In this document: piece by piece, positions 54,636 to 63,179 of the stretch
Layout: each line of letters begins with the position of its first letter
How positions within the stretch are numbered: the first letter of the stretch is position 1
Source of the DNA: Rhizobium rhododendri
GTDB lineage: Bacteria > Pseudomonadota > Alphaproteobacteria > Rhizobiales > Rhizobiaceae
Assembly: GCF_007000325.2 (NCBI RefSeq)
Contig: NZ_CP117268.1
Span: 1 to 64,000 of the forward strand
Length of the DNA: 64,000 nt
Direction of reading: 5' to 3'
Program-made: the position numbers and the translations under genes
Notes under the pieces: generated by a model
Databases searched by the model: none
Told to the model about the DNA's origin: nothing
The model's input: only the letters and a program-made list of their open reading frames with translations

Positions 54636-55712
54636 ATGATCGAGAAAGAACAGCGTCGATTGCGGGTGGGCGTTCTCGGCTGTGGGCCGATTGCCCAATT
54701 TGCCCATCTCGAATCTTGTGTTAAAGCGCGTAACGCCGATCTCTACGCAATCTGCGATGCAGCACCGGATCTCCTGGCGCGCATGGGTGCGACCTACGAG
54801 CCGCAGAAGATGTACGGCGACTACGACGCCATGCTGGCCGATCCCGAGCTCGAAGCCGTGATCGTCGCCACCTCCGATGCCTACCATGTGCCGATGTCGA
54901 TCAAGGCTCTCGACGCAGGCAAGCATGTTCTCTGCGAAAAACCGATCGGCGTTTCCGTCGAGGAAGGCCAGCAGCTGGCCGATGCGGTGAAGCGCTCGGG
55001 CAAGATCCTGCAGGTCGGCCACATGAAGCGCTTCGATCCGGCTCTGGAAGCGGCGCGCGACTTCGTGCGCGACGATATCGGCCAGATCTTCGCGCTCAAG
55101 GCCTGGTACTGCGATTCCACGCACCGCTACACCAACACCGACGCCGTCCAGCCGCTGCCGGTAACCAGCAAGCTGGCACGCAAGCCGGGCGGTAATCCGA
55201 AGGCCGATCTTCGGCAGTATTTCATGCTGGCGCACGGCTCTCATCTGGTCGATACGGCGCGCTTTTTCTGCGGCGAACTGGTCGCGGTCCGGGCACGCCT
55301 GCTGGAGCGAGCCGGTGCCTATTGCTGGTTCGTCGAAACCGAATTTGCCAACGGAGCGCTCGGCCATCTCGATCTGACCGTTGCCGTCAGGATGGATTGG
55401 CACGAGGGCTTCCAGCTCTATGGCGAGCACGGGTCCGTTCTCGCCAAGACCTTCAATCCCTGGTATTTCCGCGCCAGCGAGGTCGATATCTTCCACGAGA
55501 AGGACGCGACCACCCGCAGGCCTCTGGGCGCCGATGGGCATTTCTTCCGCCGCCAGCTGGAGGGTCTCGCCGATACGGTTCTGACCGGGGCTCCGATGCG
55601 CGGCGCCAATGTCGATGACGGCATTGCCTCGATCCGTGCCATGGTCGCCATTGCCCGTTCGGTTGAAACCGGCGAACGCGTCAAAATCGCATCCGTGACG
55701 GGATCGGTCTGA
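54636..55712 (+). CDS. Gfo/Idh/MocA-family dehydrogenase (2)
   Basis: A 358-residue NAD(P)-dependent sugar or cyclitol dehydrogenase. Rossmann motif RVGVLGCGPIAQFAHLES near residues 8-25, active-site strand AGKHVLCEKPIGVS near 93-106, and catalytic-type QVGHMKRFDPAL near 125. It ends on the first base of the next gene (TGATG). Together with the TIM-barrel proteins on either side it forms an oxidise-isomerise-oxidise style module known from inositol and rare-sugar routes. Confidence 0.92.
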   Translation: MIEKEQRRLRVGVLGCGPIAQFAHLESCVKARNADLYAICDAAPDLLARMGATYEPQKMYGDYDAMLADPELEAVIVATSDAYHVPMSIKALDAGKHVLCEKPIGVSVEEGQQLADAVKRSGKILQVGHMKRFDPALEAARDFVRDDIGQIFALKAWYCDSTHRYTNTDAVQPLPVTSKLARKPGGNPKADLRQYFMLAHGSHLVDTARFFCGELVAVRARLLERAGAYCWFVETEFANGALGHLDLTVAVRMDWHEGFQLYGEHGSVLAKTFNPWYFRASEVDIFHEKDATTRRPLGADGHFFRRQLEGLADTVLTGAPMRGANVDDGIASIRAMVAIARSVETGERVKIASVTGSV

Positions 55713-56533
55713 TGCAGGTCGGTATCTTCGCCAAGACCTTTCCGGGGACAGATCCGCTTGCCGTCCTGTCGGCGGTCGCCGGCAACGGCTATTCAGCGAC
55801 GCAGTTCAATCTTGCCTGCTGCGGCCTGCCATCGATGCCGGACGCCGTGCCGGAGAGCACTATCACCGCCATCCGGACGGCTGCCGAGACGAGTGGCGTC
55901 TCGCTGGTGGCGCTGTCCGGGACCTATAACATGGCCCATCCGGACCCTGCCGTCAGACAGGCCGGGCTGAGGCAGCTGGAGGTCGTGATCAGAACTGCTG
56001 CGGCGCTTGCCATTCCGCTGGTCACGCTCTGCACAGGCAGCCGCAACCCTGTCGATCAGTGGGCGCACCACCCGGACAATGCCGATCCTTCCGCCTGGGC
56101 CGACATGGCCCTGGAGATGGCCAAGGCCTTGGCACTGGCCGAAGGCTATGGCGTCATGCTCGGCATCGAGCCTGAGCAGGCGAACATCGTGACCTCGGCA
56201 GAAGATGCCATGCGACTGATCGCCGAGATGGGATCGCGCAAGCTGCACATCGTCCTCGATCCCGCCAACCTGTTCGAGGCTGCCACGCCTGACGAGGCGC
56301 GATCCATCGTGGCGCGAGCGGTCGATACGGCTGCCGGACACGTCGCCATGGCGCACGCCAAGGACCGCCATGCGGATGGTAGCTTTGCCACTGCCGGCAA
56401 GGGCGTCGTGGATTTCGGCGATTTCCTCGCTCGCCTTAAAGCCTCCGGCTTCGACGGGGCCCTCGTTACCCATGGGCTCGCGGCCGATGAGGCCTCCGGC
56501 GTTGCAGCCTTCCTGAAGGGAATGGTCGGATGA
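55712..56533 (+). CDS. Sugar isomerase/epimerase-type TIM-barrel protein (2)
   Basis: A 273-residue protein of the same fold as the one at 53805 but clearly different in sequence. Conserved strands: VGIFAKTFPG, SLVALSGTYNMAHPD, PLVTLCTGSRN, GVMLGIEPEQANI (likely metal-binding Glu) and KLHIVLDPANLFE (Asp). AMAHAKDRHADG supplies a His/Lys near the C-terminus. The start overlaps the dehydrogenase stop. The reaction is unassigned. Confidence 0.85.
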   Translation: MQVGIFAKTFPGTDPLAVLSAVAGNGYSATQFNLACCGLPSMPDAVPESTITAIRTAAETSGVSLVALSGTYNMAHPDPAVRQAGLRQLEVVIRTAAALAIPLVTLCTGSRNPVDQWAHHPDNADPSAWADMALEMAKALALAEGYGVMLGIEPEQANIVTSAEDAMRLIAEMGSRKLHIVLDPANLFEAATPDEARSIVARAVDTAAGHVAMAHAKDRHADGSFATAGKGVVDFGDFLARLKASGFDGALVTHGLAADEASGVAAFLKGMVG

Positions 56534-57360
56534 GCGAGCCAGTCTATCTCACCCGCGACGATGCCGAGCTTGCCGTCTTCGACTTCGGCAACGGTCCGCC
56601 GGTGCTCTTCCAGCACGGGCTGGGAGGCAATGACGCGCAGGTGGCGCAGGCCTTTCCCGACGGCCGCGGCTTCAGGCGCCTGACTGTGGAATGTCGCGGC
56701 CATGGCAGCTCGTCGCTCGGCAGCCGGCGGCCGTTTTCAATCGCCATGTTTGCCGACGACGTTCTCGCGGCTGCCGATCGGTGCGGCATCGAGCGCCTCG
56801 CCGTCGGCGGTATTTCCATGGGCGCCGCCATCGCGCTCCATCTGGCCCATTTCCACAAGGACCGCATCGCAGCTCTGGTGTTGGTGCGGCCAGCCTGGAC
56901 CTTCGATGCCGCGCCCGAAAACATGGCGCCGATCCGCACTGTCGGCAAACTCATCCTTACTCATCCGCTCGAGCAAGCACGCGACCTATTTGTCGCCTCA
57001 GAGACGGGGTCCGACCTTCAACGGGACGCGCCGGACAATTTCGCATCCCTGCTCGGCTATTTCAATCGACCTGACGCTGCCGCCTTCGCAAAGGTACTCG
57101 TCGATATCGCAAGCGACGGACCGGACGTGACCAAGACCTCGGCCGCTGCGCTTGACGTTCCGACGCTTGTCATCGGCAACCGGCAGGACGCTATCCATCC
57201 GCTGTCATCAGCCGAAACGCTTGCGGCCACAATTCCAGGCGCCGCCTTCGTCGAGGTCGCCGCCAAGGCTGCCGACAAGGCCCGTCATTTCGCAGAGACC
57301 CAAAGCGCCATCTCGCAATTCCTCTCCTCTGAAACCCTCCGGAGCCGTTTCGCATCATGA
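56530..57360 (+). CDS. Alpha/beta-fold hydrolase
   Basis: A 276-residue single-domain hydrolase. The oxyanion region is VLFQHGLGGND near residues 22-32, and the nucleophile elbow GISMGAA lies near 96-102. A C-terminal Asp in VIGNRQDAIHP is seen, but the usual His is less certain; ADKARHFAET is the best candidate. Substrates of this fold range from lactones to esters. In a sugar operon, opening of a sugar lactone made by the dehydrogenase is a reasonable guess. Overlaps both neighbours by 4 bp. Confidence 0.85.
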   Translation: MSEPVYLTRDDAELAVFDFGNGPPVLFQHGLGGNDAQVAQAFPDGRGFRRLTVECRGHGSSSLGSRRPFSIAMFADDVLAAADRCGIERLAVGGISMGAAIALHLAHFHKDRIAALVLVRPAWTFDAAPENMAPIRTVGKLILTHPLEQARDLFVASETGSDLQRDAPDNFASLLGYFNRPDAAAFAKVLVDIASDGPDVTKTSAAALDVPTLVIGNRQDAIHPLSSAETLAATIPGAAFVEVAAKAADKARHFAETQSAISQFLSSETLRSRFAS

Positions 57361-58082
57361 TCACGAAGACCCTCTCTGGCCCCGCCGCCATCGCCGCCCT
57401 CCCCCGCGACCGCCTGCTCGGCGAATTCTCACTCTGGTCGGCCGATCTTATAAACATGGAAACCGATCTCAAACGGATCGAGGATCACGTCGACCTGCAT
57501 CATATCGACGTTGCGGATGCGCGCTTTACCCCGGGCTTCCTGTTCTTCCCCGATCTCGTGGCCCGCATTGCCAAGTCCACCGCAAAGCCCATCCACGTTC
57601 ACTTGATGGTCGAAGCCGAGATCGTCGAGGAGCAGACCCGTCAGTTCATCGAGGCCGGTGCCGACCTCATCAGCGTCCATGCGGAAAACGGCGAGGCCGG
57701 TCTTCGGGCATTGGCGATCGCCAAGGAAATGGGCGCAGCCGGCGGTGTTGTCCTGCGGCTGGAGACGCCGGTGGAAGCGGTCAAGCCGTTCCTGCCGCAT
57801 GTTGCCTTCGTGACGTTGCTCGGAACGTCCATCGGCGTGAAAGGTCAGAGCCTGTCGGAAAAGGCATGTGATCGGCTGATCGAGGCGCGCGCGCTCATCC
57901 GCGCTGCCGGCCGTGAAGCCGAAATCGTCCTTGCCGCAGATGGTGGCATTCGCGAACAGACCGTGCCGCTTCTGCGTGCTGCTGGCGCCGAGACAGTCGT
58001 CCTGGGGTCGCTGGCCTTTGGCGACAAGGATCTGGCCGCCCGGATGAAATGGCTGCATGCCCTGGAAAGCCACGCCCAGTGA
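57357..58082 (+). CDS. Ribulose-phosphate 3-epimerase-family protein
   Basis: A 241-residue TIM-barrel protein homologous to Rpe/AlsE. The metal ligands of Rpe are kept: His and Asp in HHIDVAD near residues 45-51, His in HVHLM near 82-86, and Asp in ADGGI near 195-199, the catalytic acid. The substrate loop differs: Rpe has MSVNPGFGGQ, here LGTSIGVKGQ, and DVMDGHFVPN is DVADARFTPG. Chemistry is therefore probably epimerisation of a keto-sugar phosphate other than ribulose 5-phosphate. The next gene, a ROK kinase, could supply the phosphate. Confidence 0.88.
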   Translation: MITKTLSGPAAIAALPRDRLLGEFSLWSADLINMETDLKRIEDHVDLHHIDVADARFTPGFLFFPDLVARIAKSTAKPIHVHLMVEAEIVEEQTRQFIEAGADLISVHAENGEAGLRALAIAKEMGAAGGVVLRLETPVEAVKPFLPHVAFVTLLGTSIGVKGQSLSEKACDRLIEARALIRAAGREAEIVLAADGGIREQTVPLLRAAGAETVVLGSLAFGDKDLAARMKWLHALESHAQ

Positions 58083-59116
58083 CAGACGCCGCCCTCGCAT
58101 TCGACCTCGGTGGAACGGAGCTGCGGGCCGCGATGGTGAACCGCGCGGGCGACCTGCTGTCATTCCTGTCGGTGCCAACGCTGGCAGCGGACGGGCCGCG
58201 TGCAGTCATCGGACAGATGCAGGCGCTAGCCGCCGAGATCAGGGGGCAAACGCCAAACATCGAACCGGTCGGCGTCGGCGTCGGTGCTCCTGGGCCGCTC
58301 GATCCCGTTTCCGGCATCGTCATTGCGCCGCCGACCCTCACCGGCTGGCATGACGTTCCGCTCGCAGACATCCTGCTGGAGCACTTCAAGCTGCCGGTCT
58401 GGCTCGAGAACGACGCCAACGCCGCCGCTCTGGGCGAGTGGCGATACGGCGCTGGCAGAGGTGCGGCCTCCATGGTCTTTGCCACCGTTTCGACCGGTAT
58501 CGGTGGCGGCGTCATCGCCGATGGCCGTATCCTGCACGGGCGACGGGGGCTTGCGGCTGAAATCGGCCATATGACGATCACCAACGAGGGAGAGCGCTGC
58601 TTTTGCGGCGCGATCGGCTGCTTCGAAGCCTTGGCCTCGGGCACCGCGCTCGGCCGAAGGGCGACCACCGGCACGCGGCCTTTCGACGGATCGATGATGC
58701 GGGCGCTGTCGGCCGATGGCGATGTCACCGGCCGGCATGTCGTCGATGCGGCACGCCGGGGTGATCGGCAGGCGCTGGAGATGCTGGCGGTCGAAGCTCG
58801 CTGGCTTGGCATCGGTCTCACCAATCTGCTGCACCTCTATTCGCCGGACATCATTGTCGTCGGCGGTGGCATCTCCCACGGCTTCGATATGCTGCATGCA
58901 CAGATCAAGGCCACGGTCGCCGAGCGTGCCATGTCCGCCTACCGCGACGTTCCGATTGTCGCGGCCCAACTCGGTCGTCACGCCGGGCTGATCGGGGCGG
59001 CGAGCCTGGTCCTGCACAGCGAGGACAGGGATACCGCCACGTTTGCGGCCCAACCGAACAATTCAGGCGGGGACAGTCCCGCCAGCACAACGGAGGCTCG
59101 TCATGGCCAATCTTAA
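58079..59116 (+). CDS. ROK-family sugar kinase
   Basis: A 345-residue kinase-type protein. ATP/sugar motifs: [16 protein letters not shown] near residues 6-21, [10 protein letters not shown], the catalytic [12 protein letters not shown] near 113-124, and the zinc-binding ROK signature [12 protein letters not shown] near 176-187. No N-terminal DNA-binding domain is present, so it is an enzyme rather than a NagC-like repressor. The start is GTG at 58079, overlapping the epimerase stop as GTGA. It extends about 14 bp into the ATPase gene. The sugar specificity is unknown. Confidence 0.92.
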   Translation: MTDAALAFDLGGTELRAAMVNRAGDLLSFLSVPTLAADGPRAVIGQMQALAAEIRGQTPNIEPVGVGVGAPGPLDPVSGIVIAPPTLTGWHDVPLADILLEHFKLPVWLENDANAAALGEWRYGAGRGAASMVFATVSTGIGGGVIADGRILHGRRGLAAEIGHMTITNEGERCFCGAIGCFEALASGTALGRRATTGTRPFDGSMMRALSADGDVTGRHVVDAARRGDRQALEMLAVEARWLGIGLTNLLHLYSPDIIVVGGGISHGFDMLHAQIKATVAERAMSAYRDVPIVAAQLGRHAGLIGAASLVLHSEDRDTATFAAQPNNSGGDSPASTTEARHGQS

Positions 59117-60188
59117 ACTGCGCGATGCCCGCAAGGTCTATGGTGCGGTCGAAGTCATCAAGGGCATCGACCTCGACGTCGTCGACCGCGAATTCGTGGT
59201 GTTCGTTGGGCCATCGGGCTGTGGCAAGTCCACCCTGCTGCGGATGATCGCCGGTCTCGAGAATATCACCGGCGGCGATCTTGTCATCGATGGTGTCCGG
59301 GCGAACGATATCGATCCCTCCGAGCGTGGGCTGGCCATGGTGTTCCAGTCCTATGCGCTATACCCGCACATGACGGTGGCGGAAAACATGGGCTTTGCAC
59401 TCCGGATCGCCGGCATCCCGGTCAGTGAGCGCGACGCCAAGGTCAACGCGGCAGCCAAGGTCCTGGAGCTCTCGCACCTGCTCGACCGGCGACCCAAAGA
59501 TCTGTCCGGCGGGCAGCGCCAGCGCGTTGCCATCGGCCGGGCCATCGTCCGCAACCCGAAGATCTTCCTGTTCGACGAGCCGCTGTCCAATCTCGACGCC
59601 GCCTTGCGCGTCAACATGCGTCTCGAACTGATGCGTCTGCACCAGACGCTGGAAGCGACGATGATCTATGTCACCCATGACCAGATAGAGGCGATGACCA
59701 TGGCCGACAAGATCGTCGTGCTGAATGCCGGCCGCATCGAGCAGGTGGGATCGCCGCTCGATCTCTACAATCACCCGGCCAATATCTTTGTTGCCGGCTT
59801 CATCGGCTCGCCGAAGATGAACCTGCTGCCGGTCCGCGTCGATGCCATTGGTCCGGTTGGCGTGACGGTGGTTGCTTTGGACGGTGTTGAGATACCCGTC
59901 GCTGTCGCCCCTGGCGAGATCAAGGTCGGCGATGAAATCACGCTCGGGATCCGGCCGGAGCATATCCGTATCGGCGAGACCGGTCAGTTCGACGGCAAGG
60001 CTATCCTTGCCGAACGGCTTGGCGGATTGACGGTCTTTCACGTCGACATCTCGCCTGACATATCACTTGTGGTACAGACGGATGGCGCTGACAAAACCGC
60101 CCTCCATGCCCCGATCAAGCTCGGCATAGAGCCGCACAACTGCCATCTCTTCGACAAGGCCGGGAAGGCTCTCGCCAAGTTGAACTGA
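59103..60188 (+). CDS. CUT1-type sugar ABC transporter ATPase (MalK/UgpC-like)
   Basis: A 361-residue ATPase with Walker [10 protein letters not shown] near residues 36-44, Q-loop [20 protein letters not shown], signature [15 protein letters not shown], Walker [13 protein letters not shown] and switch [12 protein letters not shown]. The C-terminal ~120 residues form the TOBE/OB regulatory domain. The ATG at 59103 starts inside the kinase gene (14-bp overlap). It completes the transporter whose permeases are at 52036-53801. Confidence 0.95.
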   Translation: MANLKLRDARKVYGAVEVIKGIDLDVVDREFVVFVGPSGCGKSTLLRMIAGLENITGGDLVIDGVRANDIDPSERGLAMVFQSYALYPHMTVAENMGFALRIAGIPVSERDAKVNAAAKVLELSHLLDRRPKDLSGGQRQRVAIGRAIVRNPKIFLFDEPLSNLDAALRVNMRLELMRLHQTLEATMIYVTHDQIEAMTMADKIVVLNAGRIEQVGSPLDLYNHPANIFVAGFIGSPKMNLLPVRVDAIGPVGVTVVALDGVEIPVAVAPGEIKVGDEITLGIRPEHIRIGETGQFDGKAILAERLGGLTVFHVDISPDISLVVQTDGADKTALHAPIKLGIEPHNCHLFDKAGKALAKLN

Positions 60189-60241
60189 CAAGGACCGCTC
60201 GCCATGCGATCGGTCATTCCTTCGAAATCGAGGTAAGAGAC

Positions 60242-60661
60242 ATGACATTCACACGCGAAACCCTGACCCTCAGCCATGCCGGCGCGTTGCAGGCCGTATC
60301 GGCCGCAGTCGACAAGGCCGTCGCGATGGGCGTGCCCCAGTGCATCCACATCGTCGATGCCAGCGGCGAGACGATCGCCAGCCTGCGCATGGACGGCGCC
60401 AAATATCTCAGCATGCACACCGCCCGCGCCAAGGCCCGCACCGCGGCGTCGATCAACGCGCCGACGGGCGGCATGGCCTTTGAATTCGGGGCCGCCGCCG
60501 GCATCGCCTCCCAGGGCGGCGTCACCCACCTGCCGGGCGGCCTGCCGATCCGTTTCGCCGGCAAGCTTGCAGGCGCCATCGGCATCGGTTCCGGCAGCGG
60601 CGACCAGGATTTCGAAGTCGCCCGCGCCGCGCTCGCCGCCATCGGCGCAGATCCGGTCTGA
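60242..60661 (+). CDS. GlcG/HbpS-family protein
   Basis: A 139-residue cytoplasmic protein of the GlcG/HbpS/DUF336 family. AVDKAVAMGVPQCIHIVDAS (residues ~20-39), GETIASLRMDGAKYLSMHTA and the Gly-rich end GGLPIRFAGKLAGAIGIGSG match the family, whose members bind haem or cobalamin-like ligands or assist catabolic enzymes. AGGTAAGAG precedes the ATG. It lies 53 bp after the ATPase, at the tail of the sugar operon, and near glcF-glcE, where GlcG is often encoded. Which of the two it serves is unclear. Confidence 0.87.
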   Translation: MTFTRETLTLSHAGALQAVSAAVDKAVAMGVPQCIHIVDASGETIASLRMDGAKYLSMHTARAKARTAASINAPTGGMAFEFGAAAGIASQGGVTHLPGGLPIRFAGKLAGAIGIGSGSGDQDFEVARAALAAIGADPV

Positions 60662-60746
60662 GGATTTGCTGGCGTTAGCAGCTGAAAGACCTGCTAACGC
60701 AGACCGCCGTCACGCGGTGCACGACCGATGGCGAGGAGTTTGCGAC

Positions 60747-61022
60747 ATGTTTGCTTCCAATTCGCGCCGGATGACGTTCGTAGCTGTCTCGGCATTATTT
60801 CTCGTAAGTTGGGGTATCGCCGCTGCTAACGAGGTCAAAGTAATTCCACGACCGCCAAAGCAAGGTGCCGCGAGCACGTCCGCGGCTGCGTCCCGGGATC
60901 AGTCGGCGCACATCGGTATCAGGTGCGGTGTCTCCGGACGAAATGGCAAGGACGGGAAAGCCGGCAAAGGTACTGCTGCCGGCAAGGGCGGAAGAGCCGG
61001 CGTAGAACCTTGCGCAAACTGA
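60747..61022 (+). CDS. Small secreted Gly-rich, collagen-like protein
   Basis: A 91-residue protein of unknown role. GAGGAG lies eight bases before the ATG at 60747; the open frame continues upstream but only this start has a ribosome-binding site and leads straight into a signal peptide (TFVAVSALFLVSWGIAAA, cleavage near AAANE). The mature C-terminal half is rich in Gly and Lys with near-triplet repeats (GRNGKDGKAGKGTAAGKG) framed by two cysteines (IRCGV and EPCAN). It is not similar to anything I can name. Confidence 0.6.
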   Translation: MFASNSRRMTFVAVSALFLVSWGIAAANEVKVIPRPPKQGAASTSAAASRDQSAHIGIRCGVSGRNGKDGKAGKGTAAGKGGRAGVEPCAN

Positions 61023-61103
61023 GTTTATCTTTGCCGACAGGCGAATGATCGCTCCCAGGCCCTAGCGGCGGGTCGAGGACATCAACGGGGCATCCGCTTG
61101 TGA

Positions 61104-61655
61104 TCAAAGACCCCAAACGGGTCCATCGGCAGTGAGCTCAATAGGCACCGGCGGACCACAGACGTCAACAGTGGGGCCGCCGAGTTGATTCCAGCGGAAC
61201 AGGTTCAGGTGCCACCCGCCCGGGATAAGGCGCGATCTGTCGATAATTCCATCAGCTCCGGCGCGCCGGGCTATGTCTGCGTTGTGCCAGGAGGGTGGCT
61301 CCCGACCCTCCGACAACGCAGTTTGCCAGGACTCATTTGACAATTCTCGATCGATACCAAGCTGACTGCAAGCATTCTCGTCATGTTGATCGAGCACAAG
61401 AGCTTCGCCGACGTGAAGCGGGACAACGACGCGTGGCCGACTGTCCTGACGCATGTATCCGGCTATCGCCATAACGGCCCATTCGAAGGTCGCGCTCGTA
61501 TAAAGTGTTGGCTCTCCGTGCCGGTGATAACGACCTGCATGCGTCCCAATGGGAGGTTCCAGCACGTGGTCAACACGATCCAACAAAACAGAACGGAAGA
61601 AGCGTCCGGAAATCTTCCTAAAGTGACCTTGGATCTCGATCATGCAGTTACTCAT
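61104..61655 (-). CDS. RES-domain protein, orphan
   Basis: A ~183-residue protein resembling RES-domain proteins, which act as NAD+-degrading or modifying toxins paired with Xre/MbcA-type antitoxins. Conserved features: GRYHRHGEPTLYTSATFEWA near residues 40-59, DRELSNESWQTALSEG, and GGWHLNLFRWNQLGGP near the end. No antitoxin gene lies upstream (only 149 bp before glcF on the same strand) or downstream, so this is an orphan; the toxin function is unproven. The start is uncertain: ATG at 61655 or 61643, or TTG at 61664, all without a clear ribosome-binding site. A remote antitoxin or a non-toxin role is possible. Confidence 0.72.
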   Translation of the reverse strand: MSNCMIEIQGHFRKISGRFFRSVLLDRVDHVLEPPIGTHAGRYHRHGEPTLYTSATFEWAVMAIAGYMRQDSRPRVVVPLHVGEALVLDQHDENACSQLGIDRELSNESWQTALSEGREPPSWHNADIARRAGADGIIDRSRLIPGGWHLNLFRWNQLGGPTVDVCGPPVPIELTADGPVWGL

Positions 61656-61804
61656 TTTAGCCAACCGACGGCAAACCGATGAATTATCCCGAGATTAAGA
61701 CGGTCGAGTGACGCGCGTAGAAGCGCCCAATATCTACCATGTGATCCAAAGTGGCCCTGCTGTCGGTCCTCGCGTGTGACCTTTCACGCGACTGCGCCAG
61801 AAAC

Positions 61805-63148
61805 CTATGACGAAAGCGGCCCTTGAACCTGATCTACCAGTCCAGCCAACCCTCGCAGCTTTTGCGGGACATCGCCGCCATAGGCCCAGTCCAGCAGTTC
61901 TATCGTGTGCAGGATCGGGGTTGCGGTGCCGGTGGCGATCTGGGTGATGCAGCCGATGTTTCCGGTGGCGATGATATCGGCGCGGGTGGCTTCGAGATTG
62001 CGCACCTTGCGGGCCTTGAGCTGGCCGGAAATGACGGGCTGCATGATGTTGTAGGTGCCGGCCGAGCCGCAGCAGAGATGACCTTCGGCGGGATCCTTCA
62101 CGGTAAAGCCAGCAGCTTTCAGCAGCAGCTTCGGCGCGGTGGTGATCTTCTGGCCATGCTGCATCGAGCAGGCGGAATGATAGGCGACGGCGATGCCCTT
62201 TGGCTGCTGTCGCGGGAGATCCAGCCCTGACAGATATTCGGTGATGTCCTTGGTCAGCGCCGAGACCCGGGCCGCCTTTTCTGCGTAGGCCGGGTCGAGC
62301 CGCAGCATATGGCCGTAGTCCTTGATCGTCGTGCCGCAGCCGGAGGCGGTGATGATGATGGCATCGAGGCCACCCCGGTCGATTTCGCCGACCCAGACGT
62401 CGACATTGGCGCGCGCCTGCACCAGCGCCTGATGCTCGCGGCCCATATGGTGGACAAGCGAGCCGCAGCATACCTCGCCGGCTGGTACCACGACCTCGAC
62501 GCCGAGCCGCGTCAGCAGCCGGATCGTCGCCGCGTTGATCGCCGGATCGAGCACCGGTTGCGCACATCCCGTCAGGATCGCCACGCGGCCGCGCTTTTCA
62601 GCCTTCGGGGCATGGGTGCCGGGTTTTGCGAATGGCGAGGACGGCGGGATGGCGCGGGGTGCGAGGTCGAGCATCGTTGCAAAAGGCAGCAGCGCCGGCA
62701 CGCGCCGAAGCAGCGAGGCAAACGGCCGCCCCAGCCTGGCGAGACCGAGCGCCAGCCGGAAGCGGCGGGGGTAAGGCAGGACCGATGCCAGCAGATTGCG
62801 GATCATGCGGTCCATCAGCGGCCGCTTGTAGGTTTCCTCGATATGGGCGCGGGCGTGGTCGATGAGGTGGGTATAGTCGACACCGGACGGACAGGTGGTG
62901 ACGCAGGCAAGGCACGACAGGCAGCGGTCGATGTGGGTCACCACTTCGGCGTCGGCGGCCCGGCCGTTTTCCAGCATGTCCTTGATCAGGTAGATCCTGC
63001 CGCGCGGGCTATCGAGCTCGTTGCCGAGCGTCACATACGTCGGACAGGTGGCGGTGCAGAAGCCGCAATGGACGCATTTTCGTAGGATCTGCTCCGAAAA
63101 AGCAACGCTCGGATCGGTCAGCTGTTCGGCGGTGAAATTGGTCTGCAT
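61805..63148 (-). CDS. glcF: Glycolate oxidase iron-sulfur subunit
   Basis: A 447-residue subunit of the membrane-associated glycolate oxidase (GlcDEF), which oxidises glycolate to glyoxylate. Two 4Fe-4S motifs: CVHCGFCTATCPTY (residues ~25-38) and CLSCLACVTTCPSG (~74-87). Two CCG-type domains follow with GEVCCGSLVHHMG and GHLCCGSAGTYN, and SGCGTTIKDYG. Length and order fit GlcF. It follows glcE by 31 bp on the same strand, as expected for a glcDEF operon whose glcD would lie beyond the window end. Confidence 0.95.
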   Translation of the reverse strand: MQTNFTAEQLTDPSVAFSEQILRKCVHCGFCTATCPTYVTLGNELDSPRGRIYLIKDMLENGRAADAEVVTHIDRCLSCLACVTTCPSGVDYTHLIDHARAHIEETYKRPLMDRMIRNLLASVLPYPRRFRLALGLARLGRPFASLLRRVPALLPFATMLDLAPRAIPPSSPFAKPGTHAPKAEKRGRVAILTGCAQPVLDPAINAATIRLLTRLGVEVVVPAGEVCCGSLVHHMGREHQALVQARANVDVWVGEIDRGGLDAIIITASGCGTTIKDYGHMLRLDPAYAEKAARVSALTKDITEYLSGLDLPRQQPKGIAVAYHSACSMQHGQKITTAPKLLLKAAGFTVKDPAEGHLCCGSAGTYNIMQPVISGQLKARKVRNLEATRADIIATGNIGCITQIATGTATPILHTIELLDWAYGGDVPQKLRGLAGLVDQVQGPLSS

Positions 63149-63179
63149 CGGATCTTTCGCTGATGGGGAACGTCACCGC

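Noticed and set aside
52869..55541. Open frame of 890 codons on the minus strand
   Set aside because: It runs antisense to three or four confidently identified sugar-operon genes and gives a low-complexity, Arg/Gln/His-rich product; a codon-bias shadow.
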